Notes under the pieces: generated by a model
Told to the model about the DNA's origin: nothing
The model's database searches: none
What the model saw: the letters and a program-made list of their open reading frames with translations, nothing else
Program-made: the position numbers and the translations under genes
In this document: positions 25,691 through 34,072 of the stretch, in pieces
How positions within the stretch are numbered: the stretch's first letter is position 1
Layout of the letters: every line of letters starts with the position of its first letter
Assembly (NCBI RefSeq): GCF_900108485.1
Contig: NZ_FNXF01000002.1
Coordinates: forward strand, 372,001-436,000
From: Rheinheimera pacifica
GTDB taxonomy: Bacteria; Pseudomonadota; Gammaproteobacteria; Enterobacterales; Alteromonadaceae
Direction of reading: 5' to 3'
DNA length: 64,000 nt

Positions 25691-25720
25691 TGTAACACTT
25701 TGCCTGCCCCGGCAGACTTA
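25691..25720 (+). promoter_or_regulatory. ECF-type autoregulatory promoter of the sigma factor
   Basis: TGTAACA (25691-25697) and GACTTA (25715-25720) with a 17-base spacer. Matches the divergent promoter base for base in both elements although the spacers differ completely. Predicted start near 25727, about 52 bases before the chosen start codon. Confidence 0.7.
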
Positions 25721-25778
25721 CTTATGACACAGTGATAACGTTAACAAGAACAATAAAACATTGATCAGCGAGGGGTTT

Positions 25779-26303
25779 TTGACAGTATCCAATACCAGCG
25801 CAATAACGCCGGAGCAGTTTTTACTGCAGCTATGGCAACAAAATCAGGGCGCAATAAGCCGCACCTTGCTGGCGTCTGAAGCCGATCCGGCAGCGCGGCA
25901 GGATTTAAAACAGGATATTTTTCTGGCACTGCACCAGGCTGCCGGCCGGCTGCATGCTGCAGACATGCCGCGCGCCTACCTGTTTCGTATAGTACACAAT
26001 GTAACGGTAGATCATATTGCCCGGGCGCAGCGGCATAAATGGCTACCGCTGGAAGAAGACTTGCAGCAGCAGATGCTTGATGATTGCCCGTCAGAGCAAT
26101 TAGGTGAGCAACAACAAAGCCAGCAGTTGATTCAGGCTGTACGGCGGTTATCACCCGCCAACCGGCAGGTAATATTACTGGCCATGGAAGATTTAGACGC
26201 ACCTGAGATCGCCGATATTTTGCAGATCAGCCACGGTGCCGTGCGGGTGCGGTTAAACCGCGCTAAAACAGAATTGATGGAGTTAATGCAAAATGGCAGA
26301 TAG
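25779..26303 (+). CDS. ECF-type RNA polymerase sigma factor
   Basis: This protein is about 174 residues long. Region 2 is seen in RQDLKQDIFLALHQAAGRL...PRAYLFRIVHNVTVDHI and region 4 in RRLSPANRQVILLAMEDLDAPEIADIL with the HTH ISHGAVRVRLNRAK. No ATG is available at the N-terminus. A TTG at 25779 has GAGG five bases before it; another TTG at 25761 lacks a good site. A TTG start suggests low basal translation. The gene overlaps its downstream partner by 11 bases and is preceded by a promoter motif shared with the divergent amidohydrolase. Confidence 0.9.
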   Translation: MTVSNTSAITPEQFLLQLWQQNQGAISRTLLASEADPAARQDLKQDIFLALHQAAGRLHAADMPRAYLFRIVHNVTVDHIARAQRHKWLPLEEDLQQQMLDDCPSEQLGEQQQSQQLIQAVRRLSPANRQVILLAMEDLDAPEIADILQISHGAVRVRLNRAKTELMELMQNGR

Positions 26304-26886
26304 CTTTGACTTTGCCGCCCTGGCAAAAAGCTGGCAACAACAGCTCACCCCAACTGAAGCCACGCCAACCGCGCAAGATTTAGCCCTGGCGAACCAACGG
26401 CAGCGCCAGCAACGGCTATTAATGTACGGCGAATGGCTTGGCGCCCTGGTAATGGCAGCCACCGCCTGCTGGTTAATATTAGTTCTGCCGGGCTGGCTGG
26501 GTTATATCGCAGCCGGGTTCCTTGTGCTTGGCGCAATCAGCACTCTGTATATTAGCTGGCAGGTGCACCGGCCTATTCTGGCGTATGACAACTGGAGCAG
26601 CAGCGGGCTGTTGCAATTTCGCTGTCGAGCCTGCCAGCTAAGCCTGCGCTACTACCGTTACACCCAGCTAAGCTGCTTGGCACTGCTGTTATTTACGCTG
26701 ATACTCTGGCTGTTGCAGTGGTGGCAACTGGCAGATGTCTCCAACGACTTGCTGTTGTTTTACAGCCTGATCGCATCGCCGCTTTGCCTGTTTGCCCTAT
26801 ACCGGCTGCAGCTAAAAGCCCAGCAAAAAGCCGCTGAGTTACAGCAATTAACCGCTCTGGCAGCAGATTTTCAGCAGAGCGAATAG
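26293..26886 (+). CDS. four-helix membrane protein, putative anti-sigma partner
   Basis: This 197-residue protein has four hydrophobic helices arranged as two pairs (about 44-64, 68-88, 127-147 and 155-173), a short acidic N-terminus and a C-terminal cytoplasmic helix. Translational overlap with the ECF sigma gene is the classical arrangement for a membrane anti-sigma factor. It lacks a recognisable zinc anti-sigma (HxxxCxxC) motif, though CRACQ lies in the loop after helix 2. No family name is recognised; role inferred from context. Confidence 0.75.
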   Translation: MADSFDFAALAKSWQQQLTPTEATPTAQDLALANQRQRQQRLLMYGEWLGALVMAATACWLILVLPGWLGYIAAGFLVLGAISTLYISWQVHRPILAYDNWSSSGLLQFRCRACQLSLRYYRYTQLSCLALLLFTLILWLLQWWQLADVSNDLLLFYSLIASPLCLFALYRLQLKAQQKAAELQQLTALAADFQQSE

Positions 26887-26908
26887 CGCAGTAAAGGCTC
26901 AGGCATAG

Positions 26909-28027
26909 TTACAACAGTAGCCAACCAAGTAATAAGCTGCCGGCAAATACCGGCAGCGACCAGTAGTGAAACTCGCGCCACAGCCCCGCTTGTTTGCTAA
27001 GCCGAAGTGCAATTAAATTGGCCAGTGAGCCAATAGCCAAACCAAAGCCGCCCACAGTTACCCCCCAGCTAAGTGCACGCCAGTCATCAGTAAAATGCTG
27101 CAGAAAAATTGCTGCCGGTACATTAGAAATAAGCTGCGACAATAGCGCCGCCCCCGTATAGCTGCCATTTGGCAGGGCAACTAACTGCATCGCCAATTGC
27201 TGCAACAGTGGTAATTGTGCCAGCAAACCCAAGTCGATAAACATCAGCATAAATACCAGCAGCAGTAGCCAGTCGATCCCCGTTACCACGCTGCGCTTTA
27301 GCAACACATACAGCGCCAGTACCAGCAACGCAGCATAGGGCGCTAACTGATATTCCATCGCCAGAATAAATAGCGGGTAACCAGCCAGTGACCAGCCAAA
27401 CAAGTGGCGGTTATCATGGCTGCTGTTATGCGGCACTGAGATACTCAGCTTGTGGCCACTAAATGCGGCACAGCTTAATAACAGGATCAGCAACAACAAA
27501 CTCAGCGCTAACGGCGCCATCATCAGTGTGAACTGCCAGAAGCTGTAACCGGAAGCCTGCCACAGCAGCAGGTTTTGCGGGTTGCCAATGGGCGTAAGGC
27601 TGGAACCGGCATTCACCGCCAGCGCCAGAAAAATAATTAACCGCCCCGCCGGCACGCCGGTTAAGCGGCCAATACTTAAGCTGATTGGCAGCAAAATAAA
27701 CAACGCCACATCGTTGGTTACTATGGCAGATAACAATGCTGCAAATAACACCAACAGTATTGCCAGCATACGCTGTGAATGGCAAAGCTGCAGCAGCCAG
27801 GCCGCAAACCGCACAAGGTAGCCACTGTCTTCCAACGCCCGGCTTAGCAACATTAAACCCGCCAGCGCCGCTACCGTATGCCAGTCAACCAACGCAAACA
27901 GGCCCGCCGGTGCTGTTGGCTTAAGCCATAACAACAGTGGCAGCAGCAGTAGCAACGCCAGCAGCAAATAATCTTCCGTAACACGGGATAACACCCGGCG
28001 TATCAGTGGCATAGTAGTAAAAGGCAT
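26909..28027 (-). CDS. SLC13/ArsB-type anion permease
   Basis: This 372-residue protein has about ten hydrophobic helices. LSAIVTNDVALFILLPI followed by NAGSSLTPIGNPQNLLLW carries the paired SNT/NPxN-like motifs of the ion-transporter (DASS/ArsB/NhaD) superfamily. Shorter than typical SLC13 proteins (about 450), it resembles YbiR-type single-gene permeases. The substrate is not deducible. Two starts are possible (28027 and 28012), neither with a clear ribosome site. It is a single gene converging on the ECF pair. Confidence 0.82.
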   Translation of the reverse strand: MPFTTMPLIRRVLSRVTEDYLLLALLLLLPLLLWLKPTAPAGLFALVDWHTVAALAGLMLLSRALEDSGYLVRFAAWLLQLCHSQRMLAILLVLFAALLSAIVTNDVALFILLPISLSIGRLTGVPAGRLIIFLALAVNAGSSLTPIGNPQNLLLWQASGYSFWQFTLMMAPLALSLLLLILLLSCAAFSGHKLSISVPHNSSHDNRHLFGWSLAGYPLFILAMEYQLAPYAALLVLALYVLLKRSVVTGIDWLLLLVFMLMFIDLGLLAQLPLLQQLAMQLVALPNGSYTGAALLSQLISNVPAAIFLQHFTDDWRALSWGVTVGGFGLAIGSLANLIALRLSKQAGLWREFHYWSLPVFAGSLLLGWLLL

Positions 28028-28122
28028 AAGGTAAATTATGCGGCTATTCTAGCGCGAATGCTGACGCCAGTGCCGGGATATTGTAATGTAACCAGCATGT
28101 AATATTTAGAATAAGGTTAAGC

Positions 28123-28524
28123 ATGAAAAAAGCTTTTATCGCCGCCCTGCTGGCTACCGTATCATCTGCTGCCATCGCCGATGTAGACAGCGTGCTGCAC
28201 TTTACCCCGACACCGTTTAAAGACATTGAGCTTAACTGCGAGCGCGACAAACAGATTACGCCCAAGCGCAGTGCGCTGATTTTAGAAAATTACGCCCTGA
28301 TGGCGGCTAATAACGGCGAGCGGGTGGCACTGGTAACACTGCGTAACGGCGCATCCGGCCAGCGTATTTATAATCAGGAACATATTGTCGCCGTATTGGG
28401 CGATTGCAGCCGGGTGTTACCCCATGCTTTTGAATTACGGCTGGATGCCCGCGAGCAACGCTCGCTACAAATTTACTTTGGTAAACAGCAGCAACCTGTT
28501 TTGCAGTTGCTTAGCGGTGAGTAA
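28123..28524 (+). CDS. small exported protein of unknown function
   Basis: This 133-residue protein has a clear Sec signal peptide (AAIA/DV cleavage near residue 20). The mature part has two cysteines (LNCERD and LGDCSR) that probably form a disulfide, and is predicted mostly beta-strand. No family is recognised. An AT-rich stretch with AATAAGG precedes the ATG. A bidirectional terminator follows immediately, so it is a monocistronic unit. Confidence 0.75.
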   Translation: MKKAFIAALLATVSSAAIADVDSVLHFTPTPFKDIELNCERDKQITPKRSALILENYALMAANNGERVALVTLRNGASGQRIYNQEHIVAVLGDCSRVLPHAFELRLDAREQRSLQIYFGKQQQPVLQLLSGE

Positions 28525-28537
28525 AACTGCAATAAAA

Positions 28538-28568
28538 AAGGCCATCACAGTATATTGTTGATGGCCTT
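28538..28568. terminator. bidirectional terminator between the exported-protein gene and glmS
   Basis: AAGGCCATCA-N11-TGATGGCCTT is a perfect 10-bp stem, flanked by AATAAAA on one side and TATTTTTTAT on the other, so it can end transcripts from both convergent genes. Confidence 0.88.
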
Positions 28569-28587
28569 AGTATTTTTTATCGCAGTT

Positions 28588-30417
28588 TTATTCCACTGTA
28601 ACAGATTTCGCCAAATTACGTGGCTGGTCTACGTCAGTGCCTTTGATAATAGCAACGTAGTAGCTGAGTAACTGCAGTGGCAGGGTGTAGACGATAGGTG
28701 CCAGGATGTCGGCTACGTGCGGTACGTTGATGACCCGCATAGTGGCGTCTGACTGGAATTTGGCATCGGCGTCGGCGAATACGTACAAAATACCGCCGCG
28801 GGCGCGCACTTCTTCAACGTTCGATTTCAGCTTTTCCAACAGGTCGTTATTCGGCGCTACCACGATAATTGGCATCTGGGCGTCAATCAGCGCCAGCGGG
28901 CCGTGTTTTAACTCGCCGGCGGCGTAAGCTTCAGCGTGTATGTACGAAATTTCTTTTAGCTTTAATGCGCCTTCCATTGCGATGGGGTATTGATCGCCAC
29001 GGCCTAAAAACAGCGCGTGGTGTTTATCGGCAAACTCTTCGGCCAGTGCTTCAATTTGTGGTGCCAGCGTAAGGGCTTGTTCCAGTTTGCCCGGTAAGCT
29101 TTTCAGCGCTTCGGTCAGTTCACGCTGCTGTGCAGCGGTTAAACCGTTATATTTACCAATTGCCAGCGTTAACATGGCCAGGCCCACCAGCTGAGTGGTA
29201 AAAGCTTTGGTTGAGGCTACGCCAATTTCGGCGCCGGCGCGGGTCATAAAGGCTAAATCTGATTCACGTACCAGTGATGAACCGGCCACGTTGCAAATGG
29301 TTAAGCTGCCAACATAACCGGCTTCTTTGGCCAGACGCAGCGCGGCCAGGGTGTCAGCAGTTTCGCCCGACTGGGAAATACTTACCAGTAAGCTGTTTGG
29401 CTGCACGAATGATATGCGGTAACGGAATTCTGAGGCAATTTCCACATTACAGGAAATACCTCCCAAGGATTCCAACCAGTAGCGCGCTACCATTCCGGAG
29501 TGATAGCTGGTACCGCAGGCGACAATTTGTACGTGTTTTACTTGTTTAAACAGCTCGGCCGCACCGTTGCCGAAGGTTTCGTCCAGTACTGAATCACTGC
29601 TTAAACGGCCTTCCAATGTGTTGTTGATGGCGTTTGGCTGCTCATAAATTTCTTTTAGCATAAAGTGGCGGTACTGGCCTTTGTCGCCGGCATCGTAACT
29701 AACGTTTGATTCGTGCACTTCACGCTCAATCGCATTGCCGTTGCTATCAAAAATACTCACGCTGTGGCGGGTAATTTCTGCTACGTCGCCTTCTTCCAGA
29801 AAGATAAAGCGGCGGGTTACCGGCAGCAGTGCCAGTTGATCCGAAGCAATAAAGTTTTCGCCAATACCTAAGCCAATTACCAGCGGGCTGCCTGAGCGGG
29901 CAACAACAACGCGGCTGGCGTCGGTTTTATCCAGCAGTACAGTGCCGTAAGCACCGTGCAGTTGCTTAACCGATTTTTGTACTGCGGCTAACAGGCTACC
30001 GGCGCTTTTTAGTTCTTCTTCAACTAAATGCGCGATAACTTCAGTGTCGGTGTCGGAGGTAAATACATAACCTTTGGCTTGTAAGGCTTCACGCAGCGGT
30101 GCGTGGTTTTCAATAATGCCGTTATGCACCACAGTAATATTGCTGGAAACATGCGGGTGGGCATTACGTTCGCTTGGCTCGCCATGCGTTGCCCAGCGGG
30201 TATGAGCGATACCGGTGCCGCCGGTTACCGGGGCAGCGGCTACGGCATCGGCCAGTTCTTTTACTTTCCCCAGGCGGCGCAGCCGGGTTAACTCGCCAGC
30301 GCTGCTTACCACAGCCACACCGGCCGAATCATAACCACGGTATTCCAGACGGCGCAGGCCTTCAACCAAAATATCCACTACATCACGTTGCGCTACAGCG
30401 CCGACTATTCCACACAT
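28588..30417 (-). CDS. glmS: glutamine-fructose-6-phosphate aminotransferase (isomerizing)
   Basis: This is a 609-residue enzyme. The N-terminal glutaminase domain begins MCGIVGAV with Cys 2 as nucleophile and contains YRGYDSAG and [13 protein letters not shown]. Two SIS sugar-isomerase domains follow, with CGTSYHSG and SQSGETADT, and the C-terminus ends NLAKSVTVE. GlmS makes glucosamine-6-phosphate, the first step to UDP-GlcNAc for peptidoglycan and LPS, and pairs functionally with glmU 5 kb away. It follows a DeoR regulator gene by 56 bases on the same strand. Confidence 0.98.
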   Translation of the reverse strand: MCGIVGAVAQRDVVDILVEGLRRLEYRGYDSAGVAVVSSAGELTRLRRLGKVKELADAVAAAPVTGGTGIAHTRWATHGEPSERNAHPHVSSNITVVHNGIIENHAPLREALQAKGYVFTSDTDTEVIAHLVEEELKSAGSLLAAVQKSVKQLHGAYGTVLLDKTDASRVVVARSGSPLVIGLGIGENFIASDQLALLPVTRRFIFLEEGDVAEITRHSVSIFDSNGNAIEREVHESNVSYDAGDKGQYRHFMLKEIYEQPNAINNTLEGRLSSDSVLDETFGNGAAELFKQVKHVQIVACGTSYHSGMVARYWLESLGGISCNVEIASEFRYRISFVQPNSLLVSISQSGETADTLAALRLAKEAGYVGSLTICNVAGSSLVRESDLAFMTRAGAEIGVASTKAFTTQLVGLAMLTLAIGKYNGLTAAQQRELTEALKSLPGKLEQALTLAPQIEALAEEFADKHHALFLGRGDQYPIAMEGALKLKEISYIHAEAYAAGELKHGPLALIDAQMPIIVVAPNNDLLEKLKSNVEEVRARGGILYVFADADAKFQSDATMRVINVPHVADILAPIVYTLPLQLLSYYVAIIKGTDVDQPRNLAKSVTVE

Positions 30418-30473
30418 AATTATTCTCCGGAAATCTTAAATATTATAACGTTACGTTAAGGTGTGGCGGTGAA

Positions 30474-31241
30474 TCAGGCCTGAACCCGTATTACCTTAAC
30501 ACCCTGTTGTTCAATTTGTTTGGCGTCGGCTAACGATAAGCCCTCATCTGTGATCAGCACTTTTACCATAGCCCAGGGCAATTCAAGGTTATGAATTTTG
30601 CGCCCCAGCTTATCGGATTCAAGCATTACAATAACTTCGCGGGCGACTTCGGCCATTACCCGGCTTAAGCTATATAACTCGTTGTATGTTGTGGTGCCAC
30701 GGGCTAAATCTATGCCATCGGCACCAATAAATAACTGGTCAAAATCATAGTTGCGCAGCATTTGTTCTGCCAACTGGCCCTGAAAAGCTTCAGATTGCGG
30801 ATCCCAGGTGCCGCCTGTCATTAACAGCGTTGGCTCGTTTTCCAGCTCACGCAATGTATTGGCAATGGCCAGTGAGTTTGTCATTACCACTAAGCCACGT
30901 TTTGCCGCCAGCTCGGGCAATAAGGCGGCGGTAGTGCGGCCGCTGTCGATAATAATGCGGTAGTGATCTTTGATCAGGCTGGCGGCGGCTTTGGCAATGG
31001 CCAGCTTTCGTTTTGAAACCTTTTCTAAACTGCTGTCGCTGACAAAATCCTGCGGCACCGGCACGGCTCCGCCATAACGGCGCAACAGCAAACCGGCTTG
31101 TTCCAACACGGTTAAGTCTTTACGAATAGTCACTTCAGAGGTATTAAACTGCCCGGCCAGCTGCTCAACCGACAATTCGCCCTGTTGCTGCAACTGACTA
31201 ACAATAAGATGCCGCCGTTGTTGGGTGTTCCGTTTGTTCAT
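30474..31241 (-). CDS. DeoR/GlpR-family transcriptional regulator upstream of glmS
   Basis: This 255-residue protein has an N-terminal DeoR winged helix (RHLIVSQLQQQGELSVEQLAGQF and SEVTIRKDLTVLEQAGLLLRRYGGA) and a C-terminal sugar-phosphate sensor domain (IIIDSGRTTAALLPEL, MTGGTWDP, FIGADGID). Regulators of this class respond to phosphorylated sugars. Its conserved position before glmS suggests control of amino-sugar synthesis. A palindrome 14 bases upstream of its ATG could be its own operator. Confidence 0.92.
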   Translation of the reverse strand: MNKRNTQQRRHLIVSQLQQQGELSVEQLAGQFNTSEVTIRKDLTVLEQAGLLLRRYGGAVPVPQDFVSDSSLEKVSKRKLAIAKAAASLIKDHYRIIIDSGRTTAALLPELAAKRGLVVMTNSLAIANTLRELENEPTLLMTGGTWDPQSEAFQGQLAEQMLRNYDFDQLFIGADGIDLARGTTTYNELYSLSRVMAEVAREVIVMLESDKLGRKIHNLELPWAMVKVLITDEGLSLADAKQIEQQGVKVIRVQA

Positions 31242-31254
31242 TTCTTTCGCTTAA

Positions 31255-31269
31255 GTTTCAAAACGAAAC
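31255..31269. promoter_or_regulatory. possible DeoR-type operator
   Basis: GTTTC-AAAAC-GAAAC, a 5-bp inverted repeat ending 14 bp before the regulator's start. DeoR/GlpR operators often contain TTTCG/GAAA half-sites. A second palindrome, TAACGT-T-ACGTTA (30446-30458), lies between this regulator gene and glmS. Confidence 0.4.
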
Positions 31270-31335
31270 ATATTTTACTGGCTATTGCTGCTTTTGCAAG
31301 CAAAACGTTGTGATACCCATTTGCTGCAATTATTT

Positions 31336-31376
31336 AATGAGAACCATTTGCATTTGAGAATTGGTCGTATTATAGT
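31336..31376 (+). promoter_or_regulatory. sigma-70 promoter overlapped by a Fur-box-like site
   Basis: TTGCAT (31348-31353), a 17-base spacer and TATAGT (31371-31376) make a good promoter. AATGAGAACCATTTGCATT (31336-31354) covers the -35 and closely resembles gammaproteobacterial Fur boxes (inverted GAGAA/ATTTGCATT style). Confidence 0.65.
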
Positions 31377-31382
31377 TTGCAG

Positions 31383-31486
31383 CGTTCAGGGATGAAGGTA
31401 GTTCCGGGCCCCGGATGGGCTTCTCTGGTCGTTGTTTTACTTGTCTTGCACGTTAAGGGGTGGGTTTTGCCACCCCTGTTTTTCTT
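31383..31486 (+). ncRNA. candidate short iron-regulated RNA or attenuator leader
   Basis: Transcription from the promoter above would give an RNA of about 104 nt ending in a strong terminator, without any ORF, before the flavoreductase gene. It contains a GC-rich palindrome around 31402-31413 (CCGGGCCCCGG). It may be a free sRNA, functionally like RyhB, or a leader that attenuates the downstream gene. I see no resemblance to the RyhB core or to common riboswitches. Confidence 0.45.
31456..31486 (+). terminator. strong Rho-independent terminator 11 bases before the flavoreductase start
   Basis: AGGGGTGG-GTTTTG-CCACCCCT followed by GTTTTTCTTTT. On the + strand, in front of a + strand gene, it must end a short upstream RNA or act as an attenuator. 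Confidence 0.85.
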
Positions 31487-31496
31487 TTGAGGCTTT

Positions 31497-32513
31497 ATGT
31501 TACAGCGTTGGCAAACCAAGCTGGAGTGGTTGAATTTAGCAGTATTGCTGCTGTTGCCGCTGTATCATTTTTATTCTGCCGACTCTTTGCTGCCGAGTAG
31601 CCTGGCATTACTTTACCTGTTTAACCTAGCGGCTCTTATTGCCAGTTTCCGCCTTAAACCTTACTCTGCTGCAGTAAAAAAACTGCCGGCGTCAGCCTGG
31701 CTGGAGCAACATTTACTGCTGGCGTTAATTCTTACGCTGTTGTGCTGGTTTTATCTGCCGCAAGCGCCTTTTATTCAGCCCCAGGCGCAGTGGTTGTGGC
31801 TGAGCACCCAACTAACCATTATCGGTTTACTGCTACGGCTTTGCTGGGCGGTGAAAAAGCAACCCGTAGCCCCTGCTACCAGCGGGCAAAACTGGCTGGT
31901 GGGCTATGCCAGCCAGTCTGGTATGGCGCAACAACTGGCGCAAAGTAGCGCCAGGCAACTGCAGCAGGCAGGCTTTAGCGTTGCGCTGGCAGAGCTGAAC
32001 CAGCTAACCCAACAGCAACTAAACCAGTATCAGAAAGCGCTTTTTGTTGTAAGCACTTATGGCGAAGGTGAAGCGCCTGATAACGCCAGCCAGTTTTATC
32101 AGCTGGCGCAGCAATGGCAAAGCTCGCTCGATCAATTGCAGTTTGCCGTATTAGCGCTGGGCGATCGCAGCTATCAGCAGTTTTGTGCCTTTGGCCACTG
32201 GTTGCAGCAGTGGCTGCACAGCCGTGAAGCAAAAGCGCTACAACCGCTGCTGGAGCTGGACAGCTCTGAGCGGCAAAGCGCGGCATTAACGCAGTGGCAG
32301 CAGCTACTGACCGGCTTTACAGCACCCTTAACAGCACAACAAGCGCCAACAGCGCTACCTGGCTGCAGGCCAACCTTAGCAGCCGCTATATTGCCAACCC
32401 GGCCAGCACCGGCTTGCCTTGCTATATTGTTAAGCTGCAAGCGCCAGCTGGCACTCACTGGCAAGCCGGCGATATTGTTGACATTCAACCGGAAAACAGC
32501 AAATGCAACGTAG
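31497..32513 (+). pseudogene. membrane flavodoxin-type reductase, N-terminal half of a frameshifted gene
   Basis: The first ~120 residues hold four hydrophobic helices, followed by a flavodoxin domain: NWLVGYASQSGMAQQLAQ (FMN phosphate loop, about 131-148), VVSTYGEGEAPDNA and LALGDRSYQQFC. Up to about base 32330 the protein reads like sulfite-reductase/P450-reductase-type flavoproteins. Beyond that the frame becomes Pro/Ala-rich and unlike the family, while the FAD/NADPH half continues in the -1 frame. One missing base near 32320-32375 explains this. No slippery heptamer is visible, so a mutation or base-calling error is likelier than programmed frameshifting. Confidence 0.75.
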
Positions 32514-33283
32514 CCCTGTGGCTAACACGGCATTTAGTTAATGGCTGCCAGGCCGTGCATTATCAGGGCCGGCACATTCCGCTATGCTGGGCATTGGCCG
32601 AGCTGCAACTGGACAAAGTGCAACCACCGGCCCACGGCGAATCGTTAGCCCCATGGCTGGCAGCCCAGCCCAAACTGCCATTGCGCAGCTATTCTATCGC
32701 GTCGGTACCGGCTGAAGGCCCAATAACATTACTGGTGCGCCAGGTGCAATGTAAAGACGGTGCTTTGGGTATTGGCTCTGGCTGGCTAACAGCCTGGGCG
32801 ATGGAGCAGCAGCCGGTGCAAATTCGCCTGCGTAGCCATAACCAGTTTCATTTACGGGCTGATAGCAGTAACACACCGCTTATTTTTATCGCCAATGGTA
32901 CCGGCATCGCCGGTATTCGGGCTTTGCTGGCACAACGTGTTGCCCTGGGCCAGCGGCAAAACTGGTTACTGTTTGGTGAGCGCAAACAACAAAGTGATTT
33001 TTTCTTTGCCCGTGATATTCAGCAGTGGCAGCAACAGGGCTTTATCAGCCATTGCAGCCTGGCCTTTTCGCAGGAGCAGACCGAAAAGCGCTATGTGCAG
33101 CATGTGCTGGCAGAGCAGCAGCAACAGTTACGGCAATGGCTGGCACAGGGCGCAGCTATTTATGTTTGTGGCAGCCTGCACGGCATGGGTGAAGCCGTGC
33201 ATGAGGTACTACAACAGGTTGTTGGCGAGGCCGGATTAGCGCTGCTTAAACAACAAGGCCGCTACCGGCGCGATCTGTATTAG
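32294..33283 (+). pseudogene. membrane flavodoxin-type reductase, C-terminal FAD/NADPH half
   Basis: This segment continues the preceding gene in the -1 frame and has no convincing start of its own (only an internal GTG). It contains a FAD-binding RSYSIAS (LPLRSYSIASVP), NADP-binding NGTGIAGIRALL and LLFGERKQQSDFF, YVCGSLHGMG, and the typical terminal GRYRRDLY with an aromatic last residue. Real homology starts around NSATWLQANLSSRYIAN (base ~32350). Together the halves would form about 590 residues. This is a membrane-anchored NADPH-dependent flavoreductase, probably reducing ferric siderophores given the Fur-like site upstream. Confidence 0.75.
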
Positions 33284-33840
33284 TTTTTACCCGGCGTAAA
33301 ACTGATGCGGCCACTCTGCACGGCCATATTTACCGGCACTGCAGTAAGCAATTTAACCGTGGGGTTAGTAGTATCCAGCTTGTAAACCGGGTTCGCTGCC
33401 AGATAGCTGTTAACCAACTGCAATAACTCATTGGTTACCGGTGCCAGGTTGCCGCGATAACCGGCAGCTTCAATCTGTGAGCCCAGTAATTTAACCGAGC
33501 GCAGATATACTGCTTTTTCTGTACCATCATAATAAGGCACACCTTCTACCTGCAGTTGCATATTGGCCGGATAACTTAAACCAAATAATGATAGCGCAGC
33601 AGTGGCTGCGGTATTAACCCGCACCACTTCAGAGTTATCCGGGCCTATTTCCACCTGCATGCTTTTTACCTGCATTTTTAGCGGAATACCTGCCACATTG
33701 GCCTGGCGGGTTAATTTGGGTATTTGCTGGCGCAACAGTTGCTCTAAATCTGTCTCCGTAACGTTATATGCCGACATTTGCTGTAACTGGCTGCACGCCG
33801 CCACTAACGTCATTATGATTAACAGCATTATCTTGCGCAT
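33280..33840 (-). CDS. DUF1439 (YceB-like) lipoprotein
   Basis: This 186-residue protein has a lipobox (LVAAC) and signal peptide. The mature part has the DUF1439 pattern: NVTETDLEQLLRQQIPK, GIPLKMQVKSMQVEIGPD and a C-terminal beta-rich region ending SGRISFTP. YceB-type lipoproteins form a tubular lipid-binding-like (TULIP) fold and are outer-membrane associated; function is not established. It converges on and overlaps the last bases of the flavoreductase gene. Confidence 0.88.
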   Translation of the reverse strand: MRKIMLLIIMTLVAACSQLQQMSAYNVTETDLEQLLRQQIPKLTRQANVAGIPLKMQVKSMQVEIGPDNSEVVRVNTAATAALSLFGLSYPANMQLQVEGVPYYDGTEKAVYLRSVKLLGSQIEAAGYRGNLAPVTNELLQLVNSYLAANPVYKLDTTNPTVKLLTAVPVNMAVQSGRISFTPGKN

Positions 33841-33938
33841 ATTTTCCCTTTCCTTATGTACTATCCAGTTCGAATTGAGCGTAGTTTAACACGGCAATAC
33901 GATAACGCTTAGTGACTGACTTTTCCCTGAATATAAGT

Positions 33939-33954
33939 TGCTCCACGTGAAACA
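33939..33954. other. parS: parS-like site
   Basis: TGCTCCACGTGAAACA matches the universal parS palindrome TGTTTCACGTGAAACA at 14 of 16 positions, in an intergenic gap. About 11-12 kb from parAB and 15 kb from oriC, inside the usual parS zone. Confidence 0.6.
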
Positions 33955-34072
33955 CAACCGACCAGCAAAGCGCAGTCAGCATAAACAACTTATGGTATGC
34001 TCTGACTCGACACCCTCTGTACGTGGTTGCCTGCCGGCAACCGCCAAGCGTTTATAAGAACGAGAATACTGT

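Noticed and set aside
23808-26886. phage-defence island
   Set aside because: Only a superinfection-immunity-named family member is present; no nuclease, restriction or CBASS/retron components.
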